A DNA stretch of 64,000 nucleotides from Dromiciops gliroides. Taxonomy: Eukaryota > Chordata > Mammalia > Microbiotheria > Microbiotheriidae. Below the pieces are notes generated by a model. That model was not told the DNA's origin and ran no database searches. It saw only the letters and a program-made list of their open reading frames with translations. The position numbers and the translations under genes are program-made. Within the stretch, counting starts at the first letter, position 1, and each line of letters begins with the position of its first letter. Location: NCBI RefSeq assembly GCF_019393635.1, contig NC_057862.1, positions 678,930,314-678,994,313 of the forward strand, read 5' to 3'. Shown here one piece after another: positions 51,541-62,552 of this stretch.

Positions 51541-54500
51541 ATAAATATTAGTTTCTGGTGTTACCATTTTAAGGCACTCGACATATATTCTGCCTTCTTT
51601 GATTTTTGTTTTGCCATGGGCTTATATAAGTAGGTTTGTTTGCTATTTGCTATCTACATGTTTATTGTGGAACTGGAATTCACTGGGCAAGGAGTCAAGC
51701 CTTGGATATATAACTTGGGATCCTTCTTCCTTGTTAAAGAATAGCAATCAAGAGTGCATCTTGAACATAAAAAATAATTCCCCTAGAGTAAAAATATTTA
51801 AGGGGGCAAATAGACATAATTCTATCCCAGTGCTTCTTATCTCTGAGAAGAGCAGAGTGGCTGGCCTCTAGCCTCAAACCTCCCATTCCCCATCCTGGCT
51901 GGAATCAAAGCCTCCCTTGAAGAAAGGTGAGGGGAGGAGATACTATAGGTATCTGTTCTTGCCTCCCTTTGAGCCACATATAGACAAACTCATGTGGGCA
52001 CATATAACCTACAAGGGCAAGACCATACAGCACAACTCCAAGACCACTTACATAAGGGAGCCCCATCAATGAGGGCTGAAGCCATTGGGAAAGAGGCTAG
52101 ATGAACCCTCCCCCTCCCAATCCCTTAAGGATTTTGGCAAATCCTGGGAGAGGGGTGAATTCTAACCTACTTGGCCTTGAGGCAGAGTGAAGAAGGTCAG
52201 GATAGCCAGTGTTCCTTACATCACCATGTTTCCCTCTCCCAGGAAGTCTACCCATATAACCAAGACTTTTCCCTGTTGATTTTAGGTGTAAACTCCTCAT
52301 CTTGGCCTTTAGAACCCTTTGCAACCTGGCTCCCAGATTTCTATTTATTCATACTTCTTGTGTTTTATCCCCATTTATTCAATCAATAAACATTTATTAA
52401 GTGCTTACTGTGTACCAAGCATAGTGCCAAGTGCTGGGGATACAAAAAGGGCAAAATCCCTCAAGAAATTTATAATCCAATGGAATTTACAATCTACATT
52501 CCAGGTGAACTGGTCTTGTTGTTCCCTGAACTCAGCCTTCTGGTTCTTCTGCACTGGCATCCTTCAAGTCTCAGTTCAGTTGTCATCACCCATGAAGGGC
52601 AAGACCTCTGGCCCCTAGAGATGAGCTTTAATTTGGGAACCAGGGATTGTTTTAAGTATTCTGACAAATGTAGTTCAGAACAATTAATTTCCTTTGTAAT
52701 TCTATTTAATGTTTTCTGAGAAGGGGTCTGTCCATAGGCATCACCAGACTGTTGCCCAAGAGTGCCCTTACACAAACTACGCTAAGTAGCTTTGGACCAG
52801 AGAGAACAGAAAAGAGAGACCCTTTTCTCATCTCCCTAATGATTATAGTTCTCCCTCTCCTGAAATTTGATATACTTATCTGTGTATGGGTTGTAACTCC
52901 TATAGAATAACAACAATGATAATGAGCACATAGCTCTTTAAGGTTTGCAAAGCACTTTATACATGTTATCTCATTTGATACATTTTTCACATAACAATAT
53001 CTCATAAAAGAAATGTATATTTGAGCTATATTGCATTATAAGTTATTATGTCATGCCATATAGTGATATATTGCATTATATTATATGTATAATAGCAGGA
53101 TTGTATTCTATATATAATATGTATTACATATATGATTTATTAGATATGAATTGATCTATATCTATCTCTATATAACATTTTGTTAAATATTTCCCAGTTG
53201 CATTTTAATCTGGTTTAGATTATACTCAGGAGTGTCGTGGGCTGTGCTTTTGACAATGCAGTTCTAGGAACCTCTCTAAGATTATAAATTGCCCAGAAGG
53301 TGCTGCTTGGTATTGGCAGAGAGATTTTCTTCACCAGGAATTCACCTTCTTGATGAAATCCTGTGTCTGTACCTTCTCCCTTCTCTTTTCAGGACCTAGC
53401 ACAGGGTCTTGAACATAGTAGGTACTTTAAAAATGCTGGTTGGACTAGATAGGACTTAGACTGGAACCAGTGAAATAGAATCAGTCCTTTGCAAGGGCAG
53501 GAAGGGGTCAGACCTAAGGAAGATTCTCTTGCTGGCTGTGCTGAAGAGCACCATCCAGTATCTGTTCAGAACTGCCTTTGTCTTTGCCTTCACTCTGAGG
53601 GGAACAAATGCCAAGACCTGAAGGGGGGAGGGAAAGAGAGGACCTCATTGCACCAGGAGCCGGAATCCCGACCATCTGGAGAACCACTGAGGGGAGGTGG
53701 CCCAGTTCAGAGGTTTAGATCTCCTGGCCAGGATTTTTTTAAAGGGGAAGAAACCAACAACAAAGCATCATGTAAATAACATTGTACCAACAACTGCTTC
53801 CACTACCATCAATTTAATCTGTGAACCTCAGTTGGTAAAGGTTCGTGGGGTCTACTGGAAAAACAAGAAAGGAATAAGGGTTCTTTAGCGGCATGGCTTC
53901 TGGTGGTTATTATTTCTCTCTTCTGAACATTTTAAAGGAGGCTTTGAGAATCCTGGACCGGCTTCAAAGAAATCCCTGAATTTGTTGTCATAGGTCTATC
54001 TCTGGTCCTATTGGATGAGCAGGCAGGCTCTCCATGGGGTTTTGCAATCTCTCTCTCTCTCTCTCATTCCTACAAAGCATCACTGTGTTGAGGAAATTCA
54101 GAAACCTGGGATGCTGACCCAGAAGCAAATATGATGCCTGCCTGAGCTGAATGCCAAGTCATGGGAACGACTTCTCTCCTGGGATATAATGTAGGGCACC
54201 TCACCACTGGAGTGGGCTCTAGAAGCCAGATAAATAGTAGAGGGGGGGAGACCATTTTTCTCTAATTCTCACCAATCACGTCCCTTCTTTAAAAGTAAAA
54301 AAAGGTAAAGCAAAACAAAACAAAGAAGGAATTTTGCAGGAATAAAAACAGACCCAATCTGTGAGATGTGCATATGTGTACCTTATCTTGTTTATTCAGT
54401 CCCTTGCTAATACTGCTTAGCTGACTTGGTTTCTGCTCATTAACCCTAGGACCAGAGAATTTCAACTTTGGGTGAGTCACATTTTTTCTGGAAATGCCGT

Positions 54501-55016
54501 TTTAAAAAGAGGCAATCTTAGGCAAAGTAAACTCGAGTTCCTTGTCCTCAGAGCATTTCCCTTCTATTGGAAGCACTGTAGAGTAACTGGTAACACACCA
54601 TAGGAATGGGAGTTGCTCGAATTATTACAGGTAGGACTATCCTTAGGGGGAACACCTAGGGTGGAAGTAGGAAACAGTGTTGTGGAAAGAGTGTTAGATT
54701 TGGACTCATAGGATTTAGATGAAAAAATGAGGATTGAAAAATTTGATTTCAAATATTGGTTTTGCCACTTACTAGTGAGGTAATTTTGGGCAAGTTCCTT
54801 AACTCAAGATTTGAGCTGAGTCTTTAAGGAAGCCAGGGAAGCTAAGAAGTGGAGGAGAAGGGGAAGAACATCCCAGCCAAAGGCATGGAGATAGAAGATG
54901 GAGTATGTTTCAGGAACATCCGGTCAGTTAATGTAGAATGTACTGAGGGAGCTAAGGTGTATGGGGGCTGGAAAGGGGCCAGGTTGTGAAGGGGTTTATG
55001 CATGATCCTGGAGATA
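51541..55016. other. Intergenic sequence
   Basis: An L2-like fragment lies at 52370-52490 and a MIR-like patch at 52900-52985. A very AT-rich stretch lies at 53020-53200 and a (CT)n run at 54049-54064. 54810-54990 resembles the interior of the L2-like repeat. The rest is unique; no gene is supported. Confidence 0.5.
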
Positions 55017-55192
55017 ATGTTGTTGTTTGTCTTTCATTCTGGAGGATCATGATATTGGAGAGGTGATGTCATGACTTGCACTGAATTGGATTGAAGTGAG
55101 GCAGGGCTGTGCAAGGTCACCAGCCTCACTCTCTCCTTCAGAGCCATCTGGGTCCGGATATAGATCAGAAGGACTGAAGATGGCCTCCCTGG
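55017..55192 (+). repeat. Short copy of the unnamed repeat family
   Basis: 'ttgtttgtctttcattct', 'gatgtcatgacttgcactgaattgg', 'gtcaccagcctcactctctcc'. It lacks the SINE module seen at 18091-18408. Confidence 0.8.
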
Positions 55193-55260
55193 AGATAATA
55201 GGGAGCTGCTAGAGTTCCCAAAGTTGGGGAGAGAAGGTGACATGATCAGAGATGTACTTT

Positions 55261-55399
55261 ATTTTATTTTTGGTGAGGCAATTGGGGTTAAGTGACTTGC
55301 CCAGGGTCACACAGCTAGTAAGTGTTAAGTGTCTGAGGCTGGATTTGAACTCAGGTCCTCCTGAATCCAGGGCCGATGCTCTATCCACCTAGCTGCCCC
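55261..55399 (-). mobile_element. tRNA-derived marsupial SINE with A-box deletion
   Basis: Minus copy in which 'ctatccacctagctgcccc' lacks the usual ctgcgcc bases, removing part of the A-box-like region. Flanks are GATGTACTTTA and GACGTGTACTTTA. Confidence 0.92.
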
Positions 55400-55839
55400 G
55401 GACGTGTACTTTAGAAAAATTTCTCTGGCAGCTGAATGGAGGATGGATGGATTGCAGTGGGGAAAGACTGCTTTATCCTCCTTATCCCACATTGATATCT
55501 GAGGGAAATAGAGTTAAAATGAACATTTACAAAGCATTTCATTTGATCCTCACAACTCAGGAGTTGGGTGCTATTATCATCGCCATTTTACAAATGAGGA
55601 AATTAAGGATCCAAAGAGATTTAGTGACTTGCCTTGAGGCGTGGGCCTGGGAGGTGTCTGGGAAGATTTGAACTCAGCTCTTTCTGACTCCAAGTTCACC
55701 ATTCTATCTGCAATGCCACTTCACTTCCTGATGAATCCGTAAAAGGAGAGAATTGGGTCAAATGACCTCTAGGGTTCCAAACCTTATGACCCCAGGATTA
55801 GATGACCTCAAAAATCTCTTCCTGTTCTAGCTAAACCAG

Positions 55840-56510
55840 TTGATTTCCAACTCTATTTGCATAAGCATTATTATTAAGAATAAATCATATTTAAATTAAG
55901 CCAACTGCTTTTCTGATAACAAATCCCCATTCTGTGTGATGTCTGCCTTCACTGGGGGTTTATACAGGCAGATGGGAAGCTGGTTTTAAGAAAGTTGTAA
56001 ATGAAATGTCGGCTTTCCATGGGTGCGTTTCTGATTTAATTAGCTAGCCCCTTCTGCTCCGCAAACATTAGCTCAGCAGGCCAATCCATAAGGGGAGCTC
56101 TCATTTTCTCCAGGAGCTTTCCTCTGAATTGTCCAAGGGACTCCATAAATTTGCAGTAATTGTCCCAAACCTTTTCCACAGTAGGCTTGTGTGGGAAGCC
56201 TTAAATAGGTCTCCTCCAGGCACCTGCTGAGCGTGGCAGCAAAGGACTCATTGGAGACAGGCAGGCTTAGGACTGAACTTTTGCTGGAGGCAACATCCCC
56301 TGAAAGACTTGGATGGTGTGTGCTGAGGTTGGGCCTCCATGGAAGCTGATGCATTGGTGGAAAGCATGGGGTTGAGTGCAGGTTTTCTGATGCTGAAGGT
56401 CCAGACATATTACCAGGGAACTGGAGTTGAAGGCAGACGGGGAGAGACGACTGGATGGGAGCCAGGCATGACCACTGCACTGGCTGAATTTGCATACTCT
56501 GGGTCCTGCT
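55840..56510. other. Repeat-poor AT/GC-mosaic segment
   Basis: No repeat match that I recognise. It contains TTTAATTAGCTAGC near 56035 and a TTAAGCCAACTGC stretch. The long minus frame over 56073-56660 joins a SINE to this region and is not accepted as coding. Confidence 0.4.
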
Positions 56511-56528
56511 GGCCAATGGGGTATTCTT

Positions 56529-56679
56529 TTTTTTTTTTTTTTTGGTAGGGCTATGGGGGTTAAATGACTTGCCCAGGGTCACACAGCTAGTAAGTGTCAA
56601 GTGTCTGAGGCTGGATTTGAATTCAGGTACTCCTGAATCTAGGGCCAGTGCTTTATCCACTGCACCACCTAGCTGCCCC
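56529..56679 (-). mobile_element. tRNA-derived marsupial SINE
   Basis: Minus copy. The target duplication is CCAATGGGGTATTCTT (56513-56528) / CCGATGGGCTATTCTT (56680-56695). Confidence 0.94.
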
Positions 56680-56695
56680 CCGATGGGCTATTCTT

Positions 56696-57556
56696 ACACA
56701 GAGGATCTGCCTCTGCCTGTCCGTACTTCTGTTAATCCTCTGTAACCATGTGAGGCTGGACTATTTCAGGTGAGTTGAGACAATTCAGCAAGCATTAATT
56801 CAGCAAGCAAGGCTATGAGTGGCAGTGTGGGGGCATGTATAGACAGCCAACCTCTGCAATAAAGAAGGTCCAAGTTCAAGTCTCAGGTCTGACACATACT
56901 GACTGTGCAACCTTGGGCAAGTTCACTTAACCTCTCAGTGCTCAAGACAACTTTTTAAGACAACTCGTTGCATTGGAGGGGCTGTCTTGCTTTAGGAGGG
57001 GAGAGTTTCCTCATGTAGGAGTTCCCTTTCTCAATGAAATCATGAGTTCATTCCCTCCTTCATTTCTATGTGCAAGACATTAGGTTAGGCAACAGAGATG
57101 AAAAACAGGCCCTACCCTCAATGAGCTTCCATTCTATTGGAATGATATAACATGGACCCAGATAAATAAGCATCAGTGGTGTTGAATCTGATGGTCTTCC
57201 TCCAGAAAAGTTTCTTAAGGAAGAGCTGTAAAGCCTACTGGTTTAGTAGGTAATGAGAGGACCTGGATTAAACCCCCACTTTTGATGCTTATTCCTTGGG
57301 TGGCTATCTATACTCCTAGACCTGAGTCTCTTCTTTTTACTCCTTCATGGTTGTCTCCTAAAAACCATGGGTCTATCCATGCATCAGGCACCATCTTGTT
57401 TTAGGAGTCTCCTGTTAACATGCCCAAATCAAGATAATTATCTCCTTGTTCTCTCCTATTTCACACCTCAAAACACCTCTACGTCCTTCCTTTACATCCT
57501 GACATCTATCCTCTCTTTGTTTGGTCCAGTCTCCAACTACTCTGCTTGTGATCAGT
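56696..57556. other. Intergenic sequence
   Basis: A tRNA-SINE-like relic lies at about 56820-56990 and an L2-like fragment at 57050-57160. No gene is supported. Confidence 0.5.
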
Positions 57557-58083
57557 CAGTCAATATTGTTGTTCATCCTTCATTTCTGAGGACCGATGAC
57601 ATCACAGGTAATGTTTGGACTTTCTTGTTAATTAGACTTAAGTGAGGCAGAGTTGCACAAAGTCATCAGCCTCTCTCTTCCAGAAGTCTAGCGGCGAGAC
57701 AAAAGTCAGGACGACCTTGATGATGCAGTGGGTGACCTTGATGTCTTGTATGTCTGCCCGAGTTCTAAGCACCTCCATGGCTGTGGGAACAAATTGTTCT
57801 CATCTGTCCCTTCTGCTGGGAAAAATCTTCACATGCTTGGGGGTAAACATACTCCTACTCACCAACCGGTGTAAGGCCTGTCAGTTACTTTCAACCTGGT
57901 TTAACCCATCTGCCAAAACAGTTTGACGAGGGTGGAGGGTTGGGGGGGGGTGTAGCAACAGCACATACTACAACTTTTTGGAGCCATAGGTGAAAGTTGG
58001 ACAAAAGTAAACACCACAGGTGGATGAGCAGCCCTGAAAAGGACTTGGCAAGCTCTCACACCAGAGGTGCTAGTCCTCCTGAA
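57557..58083 (+). repeat. Long copy of the unnamed repeat family
   Basis: Parallel to 12285-12785 over its whole length: 'agacaaaagtcaggacgacc', 'gatgcagtgggtgaccttgatg', 'gagcagccctgaaaaggact'. There is a G-run at about 57941-57950. Confidence 0.82.
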
Positions 58084-58089
58084 CACCCC

Positions 58090-58200
58090 ATATACTTCAG
58101 TCAGTCAATAAGAATTTATTCAACACCTACTATGTGCCAGGCACTGTGCTAAGTACTGGGATACAAAGAAAGGTTAAAAGATAGTCCTTGCTTGAACCGA
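58090..58200 (+). repeat. L2-like 3' fragment, split by an L1
   Basis: 'caacacctactatgtgccagg' and 'agatagtccttgctt' are on the left. The repeat resumes at 58604 with 'agatagcccctactcggaaggagctcacagtct'. Confidence 0.7.
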
Positions 58201-58603
58201 GGGAAAATTGCACACAGTAACAATAATATTGTAATGACGATCAATTGCGAAAGACTTGGCTCCCTTGATTAAGACAATGAACCAAGACAATTCAGAAGGA
58301 TTCATGATGAAAAGATGCCCTCCCCCCCCAGAGAGAACCGATGAGCTCTGAATGTAGATCAAAGCAACATTTTTAAAACTTTGTTTACTTTTATTACATT
58401 TTTGTCTGTTTTCTTTTGCATCATGGCTAATTTGGAAATATGTTTTGCATGACTTCATATGTATAATTGATATCAAATTGCTTGCCTTCTCAAGGGGGTG
58501 GGGAGGGAGGGAGTTTGAAACTCAAAATTTTAAAAAATTAACATTAAAATTTTTTTACATGTAATTGGGAAATGGTTAATGAAATAGATAAAAATATATT
58601 TTA
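58185..58603 (+). mobile_element. 5'-truncated L1 3' end (plus)
   Basis: The only sizeable plus-oriented L1 tail. The order of motifs is the reverse complement of the other copies, ending 'acatgtaattgggaaatgg' and an A-rich tail. It is flanked by AAAAGATAG (58176-58184 and 58604-58612). Confidence 0.85.
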
Positions 58604-58639
58604 AAAAGATAGCCCCTACTCGGAAGGAGCTCACAGTCT

Positions 58640-59196
58640 TATTCCATGCCTTCAACTGTCCTCCGAGAGTTTTTCCTTTCTGAGTCTTTCTTCATCTCTC
58701 ATCTTGACTCTCTTCTTAATTAATGTTTCTCTTCCTGCTTCATACAAATGTACCCTGATTGCCTTAAAACATTTTTTTTTTTAAATTGTACTGGTGATTT
58801 TACCAGGGCAGAGGGCTCCTGAGGAGGAATTTGTTCCAATGTAGATAAGCATCATCTCTGCAACTTAGTGAGTTGCCTAGAGCACTTAGAGGTTAAGTGA
58901 TCCATTTAGGGTCACATAGCCAGTATATGTCGGAGACAGGACTCGAACCCAGTGTTCTGGCTCCAAAAATAACTTTCTGCCCAATACTCCAGGCTGCCTC
59001 TTGGGAGGGAGGACATTGGGGAGCAGGGGGGGTGTCATGAAAGGCTTCATTTAGGAGGGGATGCTTGAGCTGTTCTGAATGCAGATTCTGAAATCTGACA
59101 TCACTAAAGTAATGTGCATTCTTAGTACTATTGAGCTTCCTTTTCAGCAAGAAGAATAAGGTAAGAACTAGCTGATTAGGACAAGATTTGATGAAG
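58640..59196. other. Intergenic sequence left of the LTR element
   Basis: A MIR-like relic lies at about 58830-58990. The rest is unique with no gene. Confidence 0.5.
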
Positions 59197-59200
59197 GGGA

Positions 59201-59558
59201 TGTAACGATTGGAATGACGCCACCTGCTGGATACTTACTGTAGAAGAGTTCTGCCCATGAAGCAAAGGTCTTTGAGGGCAAGACCAGGCTTCAGGAAGTG
59301 ACGCGGACTGGTGGGAGGAGGAAGGAAGAGACTGGCGCTCAGTCTGGGGCTTTTTCCTGAGGACGCTGGCGGAGAAGGGAGCTAGAAATGTGCTCTCCCT
59401 TTAATAGATAGGAATCTAGGCCTTTCTCTCTCTCTTTACCAAATTCTTATTCTCCTTAATAAACGCTTAAAAGTCTAACTCTTGCTAAAGCTTATAATTT
59501 ATTGGCGACCACTCATTAGATATTTTAGACAGTTTAGCTAGAATTTTAGCCCTTAACA
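59201..59558 (+). repeat. 5' LTR
   Basis: 358 bp, TGTAACG...TTAACA. AATAAA at 59458-59463 is the polyadenylation signal. There is no canonical TATA box; TTTAATAGA near 59400 is the nearest AT-rich candidate. Two TGACGC motifs (59215 and 59299 areas) are CRE-like. A pyrimidine tract lies at 59421-59438. TGGCGACCAC at 59503-59512 in U5 repeats the start of the primer-binding site. Confidence 0.96.
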
Positions 59559-59560
59559 GA

Positions 59561-59578
59561 TGGCTGACCACGAAGAGG
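59561..59578 (+). other. Primer-binding site, tRNA-Arg-like
   Basis: TGGCTGACCACGAAGAGG starts two bases after the LTR. It resembles the complement of the 3' end of tRNA-Arg(TCG), TGGCGACCACGAAGGGAC, with an extra T after TGGC and an extra A later. The tRNA sequence is from memory and should be checked. An ATG at 59560 opens an eight-codon upstream frame across the site. Confidence 0.7.
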
Positions 59579-59610
59579 AAAGCTGAACCTCACTTCTGAT
59601 CTTCCGGTTG

Positions 59611-59616
59611 GGTAAG
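59611..59616 (+). promoter_or_regulatory. Candidate retroelement splice donor
   Basis: G|GTAAGA, a near-consensus donor in the leader 34 bp after the primer-binding site, where many retroviruses carry the major donor. A matching acceptor is at 61529. Confidence 0.5.
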
Positions 59617-59685
59617 AAATTTCCCCTACCCTTTTAACTGCTAAGTACTGGTGTACTGGCTGTGTTTTCCTTTAAATTTTTTCGA

Positions 59686-60564
59686 ATGGACCTTTTAAAC
59701 TCCCTAATTATCCTATTTTTGATTTTAGTCTGTTTAACCGGACAAATGGGAGATAAGATCATGTTAATGCTTTGTTTTTGTGGATTTTCTATTTTTCTTT
59801 TTATTTTTGTTAAAAGAGCCAGCAACTTACTCACACAAGGAAATATCTCTCCCTCTCCCAACCATGCTTTTTCAGAGAAACCTGAAGAGATTCCCACAGC
59901 TTTTCCCAGTTCTAACACTAATTGTTGCTCTAATTTTGCATGCCTGGAGGCAATGACCCACCCTCTAGAAGCTTTTAATCCCCTAGCACCTGGAGGCAAA
60001 GTGGGGGAAGAGGAATCCAGGCCTGAGTTCAAAATCAAGTCTGATTCAAATTGCTCTGGTCCCTCCCCTCCTCTCCAGACCCCACCCTCTACTCCTCCCA
60101 TGGCCAAGCCCATTGCTTCCCCCGCCTGGGAAGTCCAGAGATCTAATGCTCATGCGCAACTTTCTCTAACTACATTTGCAGCTTCAGGCTCAGCCCTTCC
60201 CCAGCCTGGCTGTGCTTCTGAGACAACTTTAGAAAACCCTTTAAATTCCAGATATGCTCGATTTGTTCATAATTTTGCTAACCTGCTTTTGTCTTTAATT
60301 AGTAATCTTATAAAGCGTTTGTATGGTGAAAAGCCCGACAGACAATATAGAGGGGTTAAAGAAGAAAAACTTAAGCTGAATAAGAATGACAATCATCACC
60401 ATAGTTCAAGACTCCGCTTCTTTTGCCATGGAAGGGTATATATTTTACAGAAATGTAGAAGTAAACAGCAAGGTATTGATATGAGTATTGGGGATTTTAG
60501 ATATCGGAATCAAAAGTGTTCTGAATTCACTCAGAGTAATAGTATCAGTTCAGAGGTTACATAG
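59686..60564 (+). CDS. Unrecognised 292-residue protein of the LTR element
   Basis: The start is the first ATG of the long frame (context TCGAATGG, G at +4). The frame is open further upstream to a GTG at 59662, which is not a likely eukaryotic start. Residues 3-18 and 25-42 are two hydrophobic segments, either two membrane helices or a signal-anchor. They are followed by K43 R44. Residues 45-185 are Pro/Ser/Cys-rich, with sequons at N53 and near residue 122 and a proline cluster at 126-141. Residues 193-212 form a hydrophobic or amphipathic helix followed by a strongly basic tail (213-254) with HHH at 237-239. I find no retroviral Gag zinc knuckle, protease or RT motif and no Env signature. 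It could be a pre-gag type leader protein, a highly diverged matrix-like protein, or a captured sequence. It is intact with no frameshift, and an uninterrupted frame of this length is unlikely by chance in sequence of this composition. Confidence 0.6.
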   Translation: MDLLNSLIILFLILVCLTGQMGDKIMLMLCFCGFSIFLFIFVKRASNLLTQGNISPSPNHAFSEKPEEIPTAFPSSNTNCCSNFACLEAMTHPLEAFNPLAPGGKVGEEESRPEFKIKSDSNCSGPSPPLQTPPSTPPMAKPIASPAWEVQRSNAHAQLSLTTFAASGSALPQPGCASETTLENPLNSRYARFVHNFANLLLSLISNLIKRLYGEKPDRQYRGVKEEKLKLNKNDNHHHSSRLRFFCHGRVYILQKCRSKQQGIDMSIGDFRYRNQKCSEFTQSNSISSEVT

Positions 60565-62543
60565 GATTTCTGTGCTATTATATATACATTTTGAAATTAA
60601 TGGTATGGGTTTATTTTCATAGAGATTTTCATGCTTTTGAGATTGTGTCTTATACTTAGTTTCTAAAACAAGGAGAATATTTGTAAAAGCTTTTTATAGT
60701 CATGTGATCAAGTTTATATTTTATAATACTCTTATTGATATTAAGTTCATATTCATTTAGATTTCCTTAGTTTGAATTTCACTGTATTTTATTGTTCCAT
60801 GTGTATTTTCTTCTATTCATTTGTCTATCTAATTTTGAAACATTGCAAGATGGTTTTGATTTTATTATACAATGTTAATTCTAGGAGTATTGTGCTCCCA
60901 TATTCTGAGTTGTTTGTTTTTGTTATTTTTTCTCAACTGATTATTTGATCAAACTCTTTAAAGCATTTCCCTGGCAAATTGTTTGCCATGGCAAGTGTAA
61001 ATTGATTCTAGAAATATTATTTTTGATAAGCATATTCAAAAAAAAAAAAGAGGGGAACATTTGTAAAAGTTTTCTTTTTTCAAAAAAAAAAGTTCTTTGA
61101 GATTCTGTTGTGCTTTAACTTGTATTTAAGTATGTTCTGATTTTTCACAAAAGTAATTGTATACTAAGTAAAAAAAAAGGGTATTATTTGAAATTGTTGC
61201 ATAATTATATATTATATTTTGAGTCAAGATGTATTCACATTTTTTGCAATCATTTATTATCCTCAATTTTAAATCCATATGAGACTTGGATTATGGGAAC
61301 TTATCATTTAAGACATTAATTGCCTTTATTCTGAGTTATCAGATGCCAGTTGGCCAAGATGCCATCCAATCACAAGAGGAATACATGCAAGAGCAGACAC
61401 TGAACTGTCACATGAGGGGAGACATGCATGAAGTCAAGGTATGGCCGAGGGAACGGCTTTTGACAAATGTTGAGGTTGGATTCTCTTGGTTTAATATTTT
61501 ATTCTCTTTTTCCCCACAATATTGTACAGATGGCTGGAAGTATTCATCCCACCCATCTCACTTCTACACCTGGCTTCTATGCTCCCTCCTATATGCCTGA
61601 TGCCATGGACATCTCAATCCCATGCATCTGATTAAGTCTGACTCAGTTTCTTCCAATATGTTCGGTGGCATGAACATATATTCCATCCACCTATTTTAAG
61701 CCTGGCATACTGTATGGGCAGTACATATTGCTCAAGTGTGGGAATGCTCATATCCCATCATTTCTCTGTTCTTTTATGGTAACCCCCATAATTATCTCAG
61801 GTGTCATGATAAATAACAGTGTTGAATTTGGCCTTGACACCTGTTACCAATTATATTAGATTTTCTAATTTCTCATAATGGCATGAGGATAATTAGGCAG
61901 ATGATGCAAAAAGTGATGAAACAAAGATAAAAATTATTTTTAAAAATTAATATTGCAGCAATTGTCTTCTCAATTACCCTCCATGAGGGGGGACTATAGT
62001 AATATTATAATTTTAAAGAATGTTTCAATTTTTGTTTTATTATATGTTTCATGTGTAACAACTAAGATTCTGTATTCCCTTAGACATGTTTTTGAGAACT
62101 TTCATTGTTTGATTTTATTATTGACAAAGCTATTTTAAAGTTGTGTTAAGCTCAATTTTGTAGGAAATTTCCTGGCTGATTACCAGCATCCATACCTCAA
62201 CTCCTGAAAAGACTTCCATTCCACGACTACACCTAGAGGACATCTGAGAAAAGACTTTCAGAGACTTTAAATGAACAGTTTTGATTTGTTTTTGTTGTTT
62301 TTTTTTCTCTTTCTGTTATAATATACACCATCTGTAACATGTATTCTCTGCAGAGGCCCTCCCTTTGCAAGACCAATGTCAAAGCGTCGGTTCATGAGGA
62401 CAAAAAAAAAAAAATCGCCCCTCTGGACAAAACTTTCCTCTCTTCCTTTTCTATATTGTTGTTCACATATTATTAGTTAGCAATAGTTATTATATTGTTT
62501 TTACTGTTCCGTCAAGGAAACATTTTGTTTCTTGAGGAACAAC
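60565..62543 (+). other. AT-rich noncoding internal region of the LTR element
   Basis: About 2 kb with stops in all frames apart from short ones. It has A-runs near 61038-61049, 61082-61091 and 62401-62414. An acceptor-like site (pyrimidine tract then ACAG) ends at 61529, followed at once by ATGGCTGG opening a 33-codon frame (61530-61631). A second polypurine-like AGGGGGGACT lies at 61986-61995. Just before the 3' LTR, one frame ends in a hydrophobic stretch and a hydrophilic tail with its stop inside the LTR, as an Env tail would, but the frame is closed upstream by a TAG. Confidence 0.6.
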
Positions 62544-62551
62544 AGGGGGGA
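62544..62551 (+). other. Polypurine tract
   Basis: AGGGGGGA one base before the 3' LTR (C then TG). This is the expected place and composition for the plus-strand primer. Confidence 0.88.
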
Positions 62552-62552
62552 C

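Noticed and set aside
56073..56660. A 195-codon minus-strand frame
   Set aside because: It begins inside a SINE and continues into unique sequence with no domain, splice or codon evidence.
58174..58476. A 100-codon minus-strand frame
   Set aside because: Antisense reading of a truncated L1 3' end.
59634..60113. A 159-codon minus-strand frame inside the LTR element
   Set aside because: Antisense shadow of the 292-codon frame. No start context or motif supports it.
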